Source: Liolophura sinensis (lineage: Eukaryota; Mollusca; Polyplacophora; Chitonida; Chitonidae). Taken from it: a stretch of 64,000 nucleotides of DNA. The position numbers and the translations under genes were made by a program. This document shows positions 11,901 to 25,600 of the stretch, piece after piece. The stretch's first letter is position 1, and each line of letters begins with the position of its first letter. The stretch spans positions 11,248,163-11,312,162 of the forward strand of contig NC_088297.1 of assembly GCF_032854445.1 (NCBI RefSeq). Direction: 5' to 3'. The notes beneath the pieces were generated by a model. The model ran no database searches and had not been told where the DNA came from. It saw nothing but the letters and a program-made list of their open reading frames with translations.

Positions 11901-12065
11901 GGGACCGGTAGATCCAGGATCAATCCTTGATCGAGTCACACCTAAGACTTTAAAAGAGGAAGTTGTAACTTCCTCGTTTGGCGTTCAGCATGAAGGGGAG
12001 AGTGCAACGACTTGTTGGCCCGTATCAGTATAATGACTCGGGCGGGGCATTATACTGCTGTTGTA
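11893..12065 (+). mobile_element. tRNA-derived element family C, partial copy
   Basis: It contains GCTTCGGGACCGGTAGATCC, then the body AAAGAGGAAGTTGTAACTTC and GCGTTCAGCATGAAGGGGAG. The same body sequence is seen at 14240-14330 and, inverted, at 63540-63640. Confidence 0.6.
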
Positions 12066-12562
12066 TACTGCTGTGTACCCAAGGAAGTGCAGTATCCTTT
12101 ACTCCAAAAATTTGCGTGTGCAATGATGCCGTCACAGATGAGCAATGCACTAGGGTGCTTTCCATTGGCCGATCTGACAAGCACGGGTGGCAAATTTAGT
12201 GGGCACCCAATGTTCCGGAAGTCGCATGAGTTAATATGCTACCACACACGCCACCGACTCCACAGACGTCAGACTGTCATGCAAAGGCCTCCTCTGGTGG
12301 CTAGTGGAACGACATGTCAGTGGTCGTGAGAATCTTGGTAAAGCAGAAAGTCTCATGCTTGCTGGGTTATTTCTAGTACATTGAAATTGGCTGTGTGGAT
12401 ACCTTTTTGCTTAACATGGCATATAGAACAGATGGGGATATATCATGCAGTCACTGGTCAGTTTGCTGTCCAAATACACAGTAATGTGTGTTTATGGGAT
12501 GGGGGGGTAACCTTCGTGTCACTTGCATGAAGTTCACGTTTCTCATAGCTCTGTACATGTGG

Positions 12563-12710
12563 CTCTCCTGTCGTAATCGGGAAGGTTCATCAGCAACCTG
12601 CGGGTGGTCGTGGGTTTTCCCCGGGCTCTTTCTGGTTTCCTCCCACCATAATGCTGGCCGCCGTCGTATAAATGAAACATTCTTCAGTACGGCGTAAAAC
12701 ATCAATCGCA
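12563..12710 (+). mobile_element. SINE family A, 5'-truncated copy
   Basis: Body and tail only: CAGCAACCTGCGGGTGGTCG, then CCACCATAATGCTGGCCGCC, then a mutated GTAAAACATCAATC tail. The tRNA-like head is missing. Confidence 0.8.
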
Positions 12711-13590
12711 TGAATGGATTTAAAAAAAAAGCTTTAAGGTAACAAACGTGAACCGATATCTATGATATGCATACATATCTGCTGTATTCCACTTATCTTT
12801 TTTGACTGATTCAATCGATAGACAAGGCTCGTATAGCCGTTTTCGCGGTCTAAGTAGCTTTCGTTCAAGGCCACTTGTATGGTCACTCATCAGTACTGCG
12901 TACAATATCTGTACGTTACTTTTGAGAAAGTCTGTCCGATTGCCCCAGGTTGGTTGTTTACCTGGGGCACTCCCCTTTCCTCCACTGATTAAAATCACCA
13001 CCATCGTACATGTAGGTACTGTAAGTGAACACTTTTTGATTAAAGCGTCAAACAACTTTGAAATAAGACGTGTTGTCGTACATGTACCTGGCGAGTTGAT
13101 TACCGGGGCTCAACATGGATTCTTCTAACGTTAAACCACGAGGCCAGTTAATAGTATCCTGAATTATTTCTTATATTCACACACAAAAACAAAACAATGT
13201 CATAAAAGTGGACGAGCAGAGGAGGTTTGAACACTTTATCACAAAAATATACATTGAAATAGGCCTATATATGATATTAAAAATAAAACATTTGAATTAA
13301 AGAAACTATGCGATTTTTTAAATCGTTTTAAAATGTATACATATAAAATAACCTTTACGACAGGATCATTGCGTGATTTAGATATATTATCAAATATTAC
13401 ACATTGTACCCCATGACCTTTCGCCCCAACTTGATCTTGGAACACACGTAGCCTACATATAGACATAAAGCGTGCAAGTAGGTTAGCAGGGACCACGAAT
13501 ACACCAAGTGTACACATAACAGAACAAATGTGTACCGGTATATTCAGCAATTCAGAGACAACGTTTTGAAGTACGACGAAAAACCCCAAG

Positions 13591-13680
13591 CATACACACA
13601 TACACACATGCATACACACACACATACATACATACATACATACATACATACATACATACATACATACATACATACATACA
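13591..13680. repeat. (CATA)n/(CA)n microsatellite
   Basis: About 90 bp of CATACACACA grading into at least a dozen perfect CATA units. Minus-strand Met-Tyr-Val-Cys repeat ORFs are artefacts. Confidence 0.95.
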
Positions 13681-14105
13681 ACGTATTAAAGTTTTCACCG
13701 ATATTAACAGCAGTGGCAACAGAAGATTTGAAAAAAAGAAAAACATAAACATCATACAACAGCACTTTTATATATTTTTAAGGGTTTGGGTTAACGGTAC
13801 CCAAAGCGAAGACATTTCATTGTCACGGTCATGTTTCATAAGCACAGGAGGTAAACACCTGCAGATGAAATCCCGAAATTCTACACACGCGGATTAAGAA
13901 TCAGTAGTACAATAGGTAAACACCTAAACCCAAGTATTCCAAAGTTCTACCCACGTACATTAAAATCCGGTAACACAGAGTGAAAAAAAAAACAATGTAA
14001 ACACCTAAGCACGAACATCTCAATAGTCTACACGCACGCACAGAAAAGTAATGTAACATGGATCAAATGGTAAACAGATAAGCACGTCATCCCAACGTTC
14101 AATAC

Positions 14106-14511
14106 GCACGCACCGACCCCGATGGCTCAGCTGGTAGAGCGTCCGCTTCAGAGGCGGTAGACCCAGAGCACATCCTGTGAGTGAGTGCTTGGGGTTTAAC
14201 GTCGTACTTACCAATTTATCAGTCACATGACGACGATCCTTAAAAGAGGGAGTTGTAGCTTCCTCGCTTGGTGTTCAGCAATGAGGGGATAATGTAACAA
14301 CTGGCTGACCTGCATCTCAGAGTAATGGCTCAGGCGGGCGACTTGCCTTCGGTTAGTCGTCTCAAGTGAAGCAGCACGAGACAAAAGAGCGGTGGAAATC
14401 CGTCCTTCAACAACGAGGCACATTACACGTACATGCGCTCTAAGCACTCCTTCGTCGTCATGTGACTGAAAAATTGTTAAGTACAACGTTAAACCCTAAG
14501 CGCTCACTCAC
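14106..14511 (+). mobile_element. tRNA-headed element family C with long terminal inverted repeats
   Basis: A tRNA-like 5' half (GGCTCAGCTGGTAGAGCGTC, box A-like) is at about 14112-14160. It is followed by a segment bounded by inverted repeats of about 58 bp: 14177-14236 (GTGAGTGAGTGCTTGGGGTT...ACATGACGACGA) and 14452-14511 (CGTCGTCATGTGACTG...AGCGCTCACTCACC). The body matches family C copies elsewhere. It looks like a foldback/MITE-like derivative of a tRNA SINE. Confidence 0.7.
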
Positions 14512-16446
14512 CCTATACTCACGCGGGCACGCGGAATCAGCAGAGTCTTCATGAGTGGATAAAAAAATTGATAGGGACAATTAAAAGACTATAGCTTTTT
14601 GAAGTATAAACACGCACGTTTTACACCATGACATGTATAATAAAAATATTGGCATAAATGATATAAGTAACTTTCACTTTAAACAAACTTTAAGTAGGTA
14701 AACTTAAAATCGTTCGTTTGGGAAGCGTTGTGCACACTCCCCCTAAAAACATATAATGGCCATTATACACCTGGGATTTCGCCACGTATGAAAGCACAAC
14801 AGCAATCGACACAAGTCAGATCACTGTTTTCACCCATGGATTACACAATGCACTATGTTAAAATTAATTATAAATGTGAAGAAATACTTTGAAATAACGT
14901 TACTGTAAAACAAATGAAGACACATTTTGTTTAGCGGCACCCTCTAAGAGGAAACCAGGAGACACGAACATGGTCAAATTTTCACGGCTCTAAGAAAAGT
15001 TCACCGTAAAGTGTCAATATCCGTTTGTAACAAATACTCTAAGAAATTTGTTTATATTAACAGAATGTCTGATTACCGTTAGACTTTATTTTGTTATCGC
15101 AGCTGATTATTCTGTTAAATATATAGAACATACATAATAACAATATGCTCTAGCATCACTCAGACAACAGACTTATTTTTTTCGGTAGGCAGGTGAAACC
15201 TGTTCGTTTTGATCATTTGGACATCATATACATACATATACACAGAGCTCCTTTAATCTACCTATTAGATTAAAGGATAAAACATAAAAATGACACAAAA
15301 TAATGTTTGCATTATTTGCATTATTTTTATAATGTTCGTATAATGGAAGTTAACATACTAGTATTTATACATAATATGATGGGATGCCTGTCAAATAAAT
15401 TTAATTGAATGTAATTTTTTTTTGTACAAACACATGCGTTACATCTGACAATTATCACAATATTTATGAATATATGAAACATATAAATATACAATTACCA
15501 CCCTCCTATATCGCATTCGTTAGAAGAAAAAGCACATATTTACACCTATTCATACAAAGGAGTTTGACTTCCCTTATACTAAGAGATGGCCCTAGGTATA
15601 CGCAGAGCAAAAAATATTTCAAATGTTCTTCTCTCGTTTTCTTGGGTATGAAAATATTAGGGTTTCATTAGTTTTTTGGCAAAACCGTGTGTAGTCAAAC
15701 TAAGACAATTTGTCCACGAATAATCACAGAACATCGAAGAGCTTGAATATGTAGGCCTACCAAGTCTGTCATTGCTATGAATGACGGCTGTTTTTCTGTA
15801 TACGCCTAGCTTACATTCAATTGTTAATTATCCTATATTTTATCGTTTTTGACACTCACATTGTTGCGCTGTCAGTGTGCTTTAAAGAAAATACTTGTCA
15901 ACATTGAACAGACCGTTATCTGAAATATCTGGTATATTTGCATTTAATCACGTGGTTTTCTTATAAAGAGTACCAGTAGTACCCATGTTGATAATATCAG
16001 ATGATGTATTTTGTGGCCATCAAATGAACATTAAATAAAAAGAAAAACGAGTGAATATTACCTCTTCACAAAAACAAGATTTTCATAATTATTTAAGTAA
16101 ACATGAGCAAATTCAAGACTTTCTGGCACTTAACGTTGTCTTTAAAAGAATCGCCAATATAAAAAGATGGTGTGTGAAAACGGCTGACCTGCAGAACGAA
16201 TCGGAACGAGTTGCTCATCACAGCTGAGTAGTCCACGTTAAATCTTTTTCCTTGTCCAAAATTTAAAAAACTATACTTAAACTGTCATGTCCGTTAACAA
16301 AAACGGTACATATAGCTTCAGGTATGCTAGTATATGTTGCTTTAGTGGTCTTTCTGGTGATTACCACTCCCAACTTGTCTTTCCCTGTGAAAAGTCTTGT
16401 ATAAGCCGTTAATGTCCGCGGATGCATCCATGACGCTCCCGTCACG
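14512..16446. other. 3' flank / probable 3' UTR side of the protease gene
   Basis: AT-rich with no gene seen on either strand. Minus-strand AATAAA (plus TTTATT) occurs at 15085-15090 and is a candidate but distant polyA signal. Nothing closer to the stop codon is a perfect match in my reading. Confidence 0.35.
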
Positions 16447-16632
16447 TTAACTAATTTCCCGTATCTGTCGGTCTATCCATTCCCTGTATTCCGCCACTCG
16501 GGTGAAGGCGCTGGGTCGGACTAGCCCAGTGCTAGGGTCAGGAGCACACATCTGCGCGCCGAAACTGACCACACCGTCGACGCGCCAGAGTCCATCGGGG
16601 CTCAGGCACATGAGAGGTCCACCACTGTCTCC
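16447..16632 (-). CDS. Protease exon 35: catalytic Ser and stop
   Basis: Acceptor TTTGTCAACAG. It opens [14 protein letters not shown] (Ser1848), then [12 protein letters not shown] and [15 protein letters not shown], and stops at TAA 16449-16447. The 220-226 loop ([15 protein letters not shown]) is longer than usual and has no PGVY. Confidence 0.93.
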   Translation of the reverse strand, partial: GDSGGPLMCLSPDGLWRVDGVVSFGAQMCAPDPSTGLVRPSAFTRVAEYREWIDRQIREIS

Positions 16633-19600
16633 CTGTTGACAAAAAATATGCACAAGTTTGCGTTCTATATGTTGAATTGAAATACCAATGGAAGCTCATG
16701 GTTTCAGACACCTTTTTAAATTTTCCATAAGTGATAATGTTAACCTTTAGTGCTGAAGCTCAGTCATAAACACTATGTGACCCAAAAGCTTGGGTGCATA
16801 CGGCTGTGAGAAGGTAGCCCTAAAAACCTTGACAAAAGTTGACCGTCAAAATCTGAACCTTTCTATTCCAACAGCTGGAAGGGGTGCCTAACAACGCCAA
16901 CCGGACGTCACCCCCAGTTTCATAGCCACATGTCGCCTTTTATTCTCTCGTTCAGAATTTCAAACTTTCATCTTTAAATCTAATACCTTCCAAAGGTTTA
17001 GACAATTTTCATCAGTTTAATAGCTGGCATGTATGCATGTACACAAAAAAAATGGCCGGCTGTCAGCAAAAAAATCTTTATACTCTAAAATACTCAGAAT
17101 TACATTCGTGCTAATATATGTAGCGTACTGATTCATTATGGCGGGTTATATAACGAGATTGAAATCGCAGTAAAAAGACAGTTTTCTGCTGTGACGTTGC
17201 ACTCCTTGTGTAACACGTCACTGTTTTATGAGCACACAGGCACTGAAAAGTGTGACGTACTAGAGGAAAGGCCAAAAGAGTACACAGCCCTTCTGTTCAG
17301 AGCGAAAGCGAATTTTTCGACCCATCCTGGAAAAGAAGTCCTCAATGGCCCTTTACTCTCCAGTGACTAGCGTCTTTCCCATTATTTGTTGATACTTATA
17401 TTCACGCCTTGAATCGATCCCAAAGACTTATATAACTTACCACTCCACTTTGCTATAACCTACCTGCTCAAACATTAGCTACTAATGACTGACTGATTAA
17501 TGCTACCATCAAGGATTTTTTAAACTCCATTTGATAAAAATTACGCTCATCATCTTGCCTATCAGATATTTGACAGTGGCAGGTTTCATGAAGCGTACTT
17601 GGTGTTAAGTTGCGCTTAGCTAAGTGCACTTTATATCTCTACAACATGCGTTGTAATAGTAGTAAAGGTAAACTTAGCTAGGTGAGCTCCATGAAATTGG
17701 CTCCAGGTTTCCATAACACTACTAAAATGTCAAGCAATGCTTGCAGATGTTAGACTTAAGGTATCATGCGAAAAAAAAATGTCAGACCTAAAGGTGACAG
17801 CTGTCCACAGAGACAGTGTCAAGTATCTGATCGCCGTTACAGTAGTATAAACCTCTTGAATATGAGATTTAAATACCAAAGTCAAATAAATAAATAAACA
17901 TCAGACTTGTACGTGACAGTTGTTCACAGAGTCCGGTCAAATGTCTGATCGCCGTCACATAGGAGATTTAAACACCAAAAAATCAAATAAATAAATACGT
18001 AAATGTCAGACTTACGTGACAGCTGCCTACAGAGTTCGTACCAAAGCCAGCACAGATCATACTGTGAGTTGAGTTGAATGCGTCGCTCCATACCTGTCGA
18101 CAGTCGCTGTCATTCACTAGACGTACCCTAGCGTGGTGAAGGTCAAGGGTACGGGAATCTGAAACAAAAGGTCAGGCCAATTGCTAGGTCAGGTGTTTTA
18201 GTATTCCGGAAGCTTAAAAGAAAGGACAACAAATAATCCAACGAGAGTTATTTAGGAACAGTCTGATTGGGTAAATTTGATAACATGGAGGCGCCTTCTA
18301 CTGTCTCAAAATGCACGATTTTGCTCACTTTGAACTGTGATACATCGGTTGTACATTTATGCTCATTTGTAAGAGCTGGAGAGCTTGTTGGTATATGTGT
18401 GTATTCGTACTTCATGCGCGCTTTTTGGCGATCTCATAAGCCATACAATTCAAACGCGTTTAAAAGTACTAAGTACTTATAGTTTAGGTGATATACAGCA
18501 TATACAGAGCATTCATAGTGCTTTAACTTTGTGAGCCATTCTGTCGCTTTCATTGGCTGCGGTCGCCGAAAGAATCGAAGATAGGCTACAACGCCGAGAG
18601 GATTGAAGCTATGTACTGAAACAGCAATAAAATTGAAGGTAAGAGATAAAAACACCGAAAAAAGAGGGTATCCGCCAAAAACGACGAGAGAAAAGGAAAT
18701 ATGGGTTACTACCATAGAATTGAAGAGATCCGTTAGGAACGCTAAAAGAATTGAAGGTATGTAATAAAAATGACGAGAGAATTTGATGTTTGCGCTAATA
18801 TCGCTAAAGAATTGAAGGTAGAGTGTGTAAGCTTAAAAAGGTGAGGAAAATTGAAGGTATATGCACTAAAAACAATGAGAAAATTGGAAGGATGCAAACA
18901 AGAACGCCAAAAGAATGGAGAGTATGCGCTATGAACGCACACAGAATGTCAGGTATGCGCTAAGAACGTCGATAGAATGGCAGGTATACGGTAAAGGCGA
19001 CGAGAGATTTGGGAAATATATGGTAAAACGACCACAGAGATGAAGTGAATGCGTTGAAAACGCTGAAAAAGTTGAAGGTGTGATATCAAAATGACGAGAG
19101 ACTTTCATGTTTTCGCTAGCATCACCGAAAGAATAGAAGGTACGGTGTGTTCGCTGAAAATGACAAGAAAACTTAAAACACTAAAAACGACGAGAAAAAT
19201 TGGAAGAACGCATGATAAGAACGTCGAAAGAATGGGGAATATGCGCTAAGAAGGTCAACAGAAAGTCAGCTTTGAACTAAAAAGGTCGAGAAAATGGCAG
19301 GTATGCGCTAAGAACGCCGACAGAATGTCAGGTATGGGTTAAGAACGCCGACAAAATGTCACCTATGTGCTAACGTCGACAGAATGGTAGGTATGCGTTA
19401 AGGACGACGAGAGAATAGAAGGTTTGCACTAAAGATGACAAGAACATTGGAAGTATACGTCACAAGCGCCACGAGAATTTGAAATGTGCTCTTGGAACGA
19501 CAAGGAAACTGAAGGTATGAGATAAGAACGCCGAGTGAGTGACGGTTTGCGCTAATTCAGTTATAACCCCATTGCTCACTACGCCATTGATGTACTTGCC

Positions 19601-22600
19601 TGGTTGTCCCGGGATTGACATTCCCCATCCGGCCACGAGACACACCGTATTGATCGGAAGGGAACTTCCGTAGTCTGCCAGACAAATCGGCCTGACGTCA
19701 GGGCCCGTGAAGTACAAGGGTTGTAGAAGTTTAATAAGAGCGATATCGTCGTCAGGTAGTTGCCTTCTGTCGAGGTCAACGAAGTACCCTTCGTGGCGGA
19801 TTACCCGCTCCACCCGCCGGATGACTGAGCGGCTGCTGTGAGAGGTGGGACGTGTAGACCCTATGATGACAGTGTAATAACTGGCCACTTTGGGGAACGG
19901 CAATCTGTACGATAAAGACAATGGCTCAGATGATACATTGCCTGTTAATGATTAGTATGCAATGTCTATGTTAGATAAAAGACGATGCACATGTACTATA
20001 TCCAGAAAATAGGGATCAGAATTTTTTTTGAATCAAGTTTTTTTAGAATGTTTTCAACCGACTTTCGGTTGAGTACATTTTATTATACTGTGGACTTTTC
20101 TTACCGTTTGGTTCCCGTTGATGTCACATCATGATTTTGCCACAGCACCTATAGGCTACTAGCCATAATTTTCTGAATACATATAGAACTACTAAATATC
20201 GTTGAAATAAAGTATTTCAAGCAAAAAAACTATATATGTGACGTCAATGATCATCGTCGGCTGGTTCAGACTGTTACAGCGCTTGGTCACTACGACTGTG
20301 AAGTCCTTTACCAAAGCGATCGTGTGTTCGAACCCAGTCATCGCAACTTTGATCGAGGTTTTCAGTCAGGAGGTGTGTCAGGTATACTTTTTTCACTTTT
20401 AGTCGGGTACATTTCTTTTGTGTGCGACCTTAACAGATTTGCTTTCAGAGTAATTCTGGAATATTTTCTATTAATGTAGCGGATTATTCTATCAATTCAA
20501 CAGAATTGTACTGCTACTATAAACAGGATCTCATGCTGAATATGACACGGTATTGTATGTTAACATCATACAGTCTAGCATCACTCAGAATTACTCTTGA
20601 AAGTAACAGAATATTTTTTGAGTGTACGAATTCTGACCTTGTATCTTGGACACAGTGCGCCGCTGTGAGGACATAGTTCCGGTTGATAACAACTGCCCCA
20701 CACAGATGACTGCCTAGGTATCGTATCTCGGCCATCCAGGGCCACTCCCCAGCGTCAGACTTCTCACCGCCGATGATGAGTGGGGCCCCTGGTGGCGGGG
20801 ACGGGCGAACACCACAGGCTAGGACAAACAGGTGCATAAATATAGCACACGTAGTGTCATAATGAGAGTCGCAGTCTAAATTCACTGAGGATGAACTAAA
20901 AGCACGCATCAAGGACTGCTGAAAAAAAATTACCCTTAAGGAGATTCGGAACTCAATCAGTTCATGGAAGAACTTTTTCGCGCCGTCTACCGAGAAGATG
21001 GAGGGCCAAGTGATCACCTTTTCAAGTAAAACAAGGTAGAGCATCATTTTGAAATGTCCGGAACATGCGTTTTTGACTCTATTTTGATTTTGGTCCGATG
21101 AACAGAAATCTTAAAGGATGATATTGAAATTTGGTGTGTATACTTAGGACATAATGGTTTTTCAGCGTGTAAATTTTTAGAAGTTGACGAAAGATGGTGT
21201 CGGAGATACTGAGTGTCAACGTACGGCTCAATTTTTATGCCCACCCGATATATATTATGCAGTGATTGTACGTCAGTCATATGACGACGACCATTCATCA
21301 GCCCCAGGGATCGTGAAGAGATCCTAGACTTTAGTCAAAACTCCAATCATAAAATTTGGTATGTTCATTTTCATTATTTTAGCTGAAATTTGCTCTATAA
21401 AAACTTACCCAGAATTTACTATGTCAAGCAAAACTCTGACGTAAGAAACAATAATTTTAAAGTGATTTGAAATTTTTACTTAAGCCTAAGTTCGCTTTGT
21501 GATCCAGGGGCTAGGTGTGCGTACATATATACTGTGTTTTCTTGTGGCAGAAACCATGCCACTAAAGTGCTGTCTCAAGTGAAGTATTATCCCAAAGACA
21601 CCAGGCATGACACCCCACACTTTCACATTATATTGACACACCAGACCAATCAGTCCTGTTTCCTTGTGCTAAGCCCCCACTGTTGAGCTCCAAGTGAGGC
21701 AGCGACAAGTGCAGTACCATGTTAAAGTCTTTTGTATGACCCGACCCGGGCTTGATCCTGGGTCTTCCGACTTCGAGGCAGTTGGTCTAACCACTAGGCC
21801 ACCGAAGCGGTTTTCTAGCCCTTTTCTCACACTGATATAAAAAGAGCCACTCCATACAACCTGCATTAAACGGGCTATTATTGGGGACGGGCTATTATTG
21901 GGGACTTCATCACAATGAGTAAAGCAGACAAAAAGTATTTGTATAGGGTAGGCAGATTTGAGAGAAGCAATATTGGCCATTTCTCGTGATATGTAATATA
22001 TCTTGGCTTAAAATAAATTCTGTTAACTTTCAACACAAAGTCTTAACTTTCAACACAAATAAAATATTTGTTCTATATTTATCAGAATAATCTGCTGCTA
22101 GATAACAGAATAAATTCTAGCATCACTCTGACAACAAAATTTCCGTTAAATTTAATGGACTGCTTTTTGAGTGTTTCCTTGAAGTTTCTTAAGGATGCTG
22201 GAATATATTGACTTAAAGGCCTTTTTTGTTCACTACAGTACCCATACACAATGATTGGCTCTTTCGAACAATGTATCCTCTAAACAAACCCACTAAAAGG
22301 CCCTTTTCTAAATTAATACTACAATTATCACGTAAAAAAACGAAGCTTACCTGATTTTTGGCAAGTCAAGCGCACCATACTTCTACTTGCACACTCCCCT
22401 CTGTGAAAAGAAACTCTTTTAGACAACATACATGGGTATGCAGCTTCAGATTTGGATAACTGAACTTCAGGTATTCCACCCACAGAATAGGATATTGGTC
22501 GCTATGGAAACTGAACAGAAATGCCTCTTCACAGAACAAATATCCACAGTGTTTAGTAATTACCGCTGGATACCCCTGGAGAAAGGACACTTCACAGAGC

Positions 22601-25600
22601 GAAAATAATCGGCACCCGGCAAATACCGCTAGGTACCCGCTCAAAGAACAGAAATGGACAGAAGGAGGTATTTCCCGCTAGGTAATTAGCAAAAAGATTC
22701 TCTTATTGCAAAAATCAGTCAGAACTCGACAACTGGGGCTGTGGGACCATGTAGTTTACTTACACATCGAGGAATGACGTCAGTGGGCCGCTCTTAGCGA
22801 GGTTACTGGTATACACGAGAAAGTCCTGGGTAAGAGACGTCACAAAAACAGACTCCGCACGAACATAACTCCTAGTGGAAAGAATAGACAGATTGAAAGC
22901 AAAAGACACTTGGCCAATGGATATCGTTTACTCTAAGCGTTTATCGTTTGTGACTCTTATCTATATATGCTAAATGGGCTTTTGCGGTGATTTTACGATG
23001 TTTTGGCTTTTTAAAGAAATTAAACAGCGTCCAGAAATCATTGGGCGTAATCGAATAGCTCCACTCGTGGTGATTCCACACGATAACGAGGTTTCGAATT
23101 CCAAAGTGTAACACAAAATCACTCCAAATTATTGCCGGCAAACACAAACAGAACTATACATACCCACTTAGGAGATAATGACAGAGGCTCTCCATGACAT
23201 GTATATTAGAGACGACATTGTCTGCGCACAGCGGGTAACGGGTTCCACTCTTGTTGAAATACACCAACCCCCGGGTTTCACTTCCTGACAGTAATGCACC
23301 TTGGGAAAGAAAACTGCGATAACGAACATGTACGCTGAGGACAGAAAAACCTCCTGACTGCAAACAGTGTAAGGTGAATACAGTTATACGGTATACGGTA
23401 TACAGTATACGGTTAAAACATATACAGTGTACCGTCAACACACAGATGCCGGTGAACACACAGTGTACGGTTAACACATGTATAAAAGTATACGGTCACA
23501 CATACTACTCTCTACGATGGCTTTATATCACTTTGAACAGGGTTCCTCACTAAAATTGTTTCAGGAATCCTACTGAACATACTTAGGATAAAGAATGCGT
23601 GTATGTATGGTTAGGGTTTAACGTCACACTTAACAATTTTTCAGTCATATGAGCAGCAGGAGTCTGTAAGTGTGTGTGTGTGTTTTTTTTTTGGGGGGGG
23701 GGGGCTCCTTGTGGCAGGGCCAGTCCATGCTGCCAAAATACTTTCGCCTCTGAAATATCATGCTGAAGACACCAGACATGACACCCCACCCAGTGACATT
23801 ATACTGACACCGGGCTAAGGCCCAAGTGAGGCAACAATATGTATCATTTTTAGTCTTTGTATGATCCGACCCCGGTTCGATCCTGGGTCACCCGAGGCTG
23901 ACGATCTAACCATTAGGCGACCGAAGCGGCCCCTTTGGATGAATAGAACACAGTGGTAATAAGTAATAAATAAACATAAACAAAGATTTAGGCATACCTT
24001 TTTTGATATCATTTCGTACTCGTACGTGGGAAGGTCTGCCAGCAGCCTGCAGATGGTCGTGGGCTTCCCCCGGGCTCTGCCCGGTTTCCTCCCACCATAA
24101 TGCTGACCGCCGTCGTATAAGTGAAATATTCTTGAGTACAAAGTAAAACGCCAAAAGAAATGTAAATATAGCGTAGAGAGCGGCATGCTCGTGTCGTTAC
24201 ATGCTATATCGTGATACAATTATGCTAATTAAGGTAAGATTATTCCTTAATCTCTGAATTGCTGATGTGGCGTTAAGCCATAATCATTCATTCATTCATA
24301 GTGACCACATTGCCGATGTGGCGTTAAGTCATAATCATTCATTCATTCATAGTGACCACATTGCCGATGTGGCGTTAAGCCATAATCATTCATTCATTCA
24401 TAGTGACCGCATTGGTGAGACTCTCCTACATGTGTCATTCCCCAGCGTGCTTACCACTTCGGCCAGGTAGCCCCACCTATAGTTAATCGAAATGCAATAT
24501 AACACGTCAGAAGCAGTGGAGGTATATTCTTCTAGCCACAAATGAACAAATAAGGGTATACAAAAACCAGAATGTTCTGCGTCAGAATTCCAAGGTATAG
24601 CGTTGTAGTCTCGCCATGACAGTTGGAAACCGGAACAAAGAAGTCGATACCATGATGTGCTGGGGCATTTGACATACCACAGTGCATTTCATCCGTCTCG
24701 TCTTTACAGTGAAGTCGACCATCGCAGATATCCCTTTCATTCAGACATCTATGGTTGTTACAGGACGCCACCTGGCCAAGTCGGCATTGTACTGTAATAT
24801 GGAGAATCATACAAAACAGTTAAAACTCAAATTTAACTATTTGTTTTCAAATAATATAGGATTGAAACTAAGTCAGTATTTAATACCGTGCATTGTGACA
24901 CAAAGGACCGTTTTCCGGAATCTCGCATGCATGGAAATACTTGTACACCAATGTCTTAGAAACAGCGTGTCTCCTGTACTAGAATCTGTTCTTTACGAAG
25001 CAATTGTGAGCTAAATTTATGTTCAAACTACCATGACATCATGTTTCTTTATCATACATTACTAAGAAAGTTACAGTCAGCTTATTTTACGATTACTTTG
25101 TGGAAGTGGAAGCTGGGTGGAGAGCATGGCGGTATAAAAAGTGACAGTTATGCTCCCACAGGACGTCATGAACCCGGCAATGGGCTCAAAAGTTCTTAAA
25201 AAATCACTGGCGTATTACTACTCCGCTTGGCTGAATTTTTTAAAATTTATTTGTGTTTGGTGTTTTGCGCCGTACTCAAGAATATTTCACTTATACGACG
25301 ACGGCGGCCAGCATTATGATAGGAGGAAACCAGGCAGAGCCCGGAGAAACTCTACGACTAAGATTGAAACTGACAGGCAAGGAGGCTGGCCAGGTACCAT
25401 AACAAAGAATTTGGCGTATCAGTTACGTACGGCGAAATCACGCTTTATAGCGAGATTTGCAGGTTATTGGATAGACTCGTGTTAACGTATCAGTCCTATC
25501 ATCTTGAATATATATCCCAGTAACTTACAGCAATTGGTTTCGTCCGACCCGTCGTCGCAATCCCGGTAACCGTCACATCTAAATTCCAGATGTACGCAAT

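Noticed and set aside
14112-14175. A functional tRNA gene
   Set aside because: Only the 5' half with box A is tRNA-like. It continues into SINE/MITE body sequence without a proper acceptor stem.
19501-19599. Extending exon 33 through the in-frame ORF ([15 protein letters not shown]...)
   Set aside because: The extension has no protease similarity, runs into the minisatellite and cannot be joined to exon 34 in frame. The GC donor gives a correct protease sequence.
22764-22871. Treating exon 30 as spurious because it has no cysteine
   Set aside because: Kept: its 2-2 phases fit both neighbours exactly, its splice sites are good, and the middle of TMPRSS-type SRCR domains is often Cys-poor.
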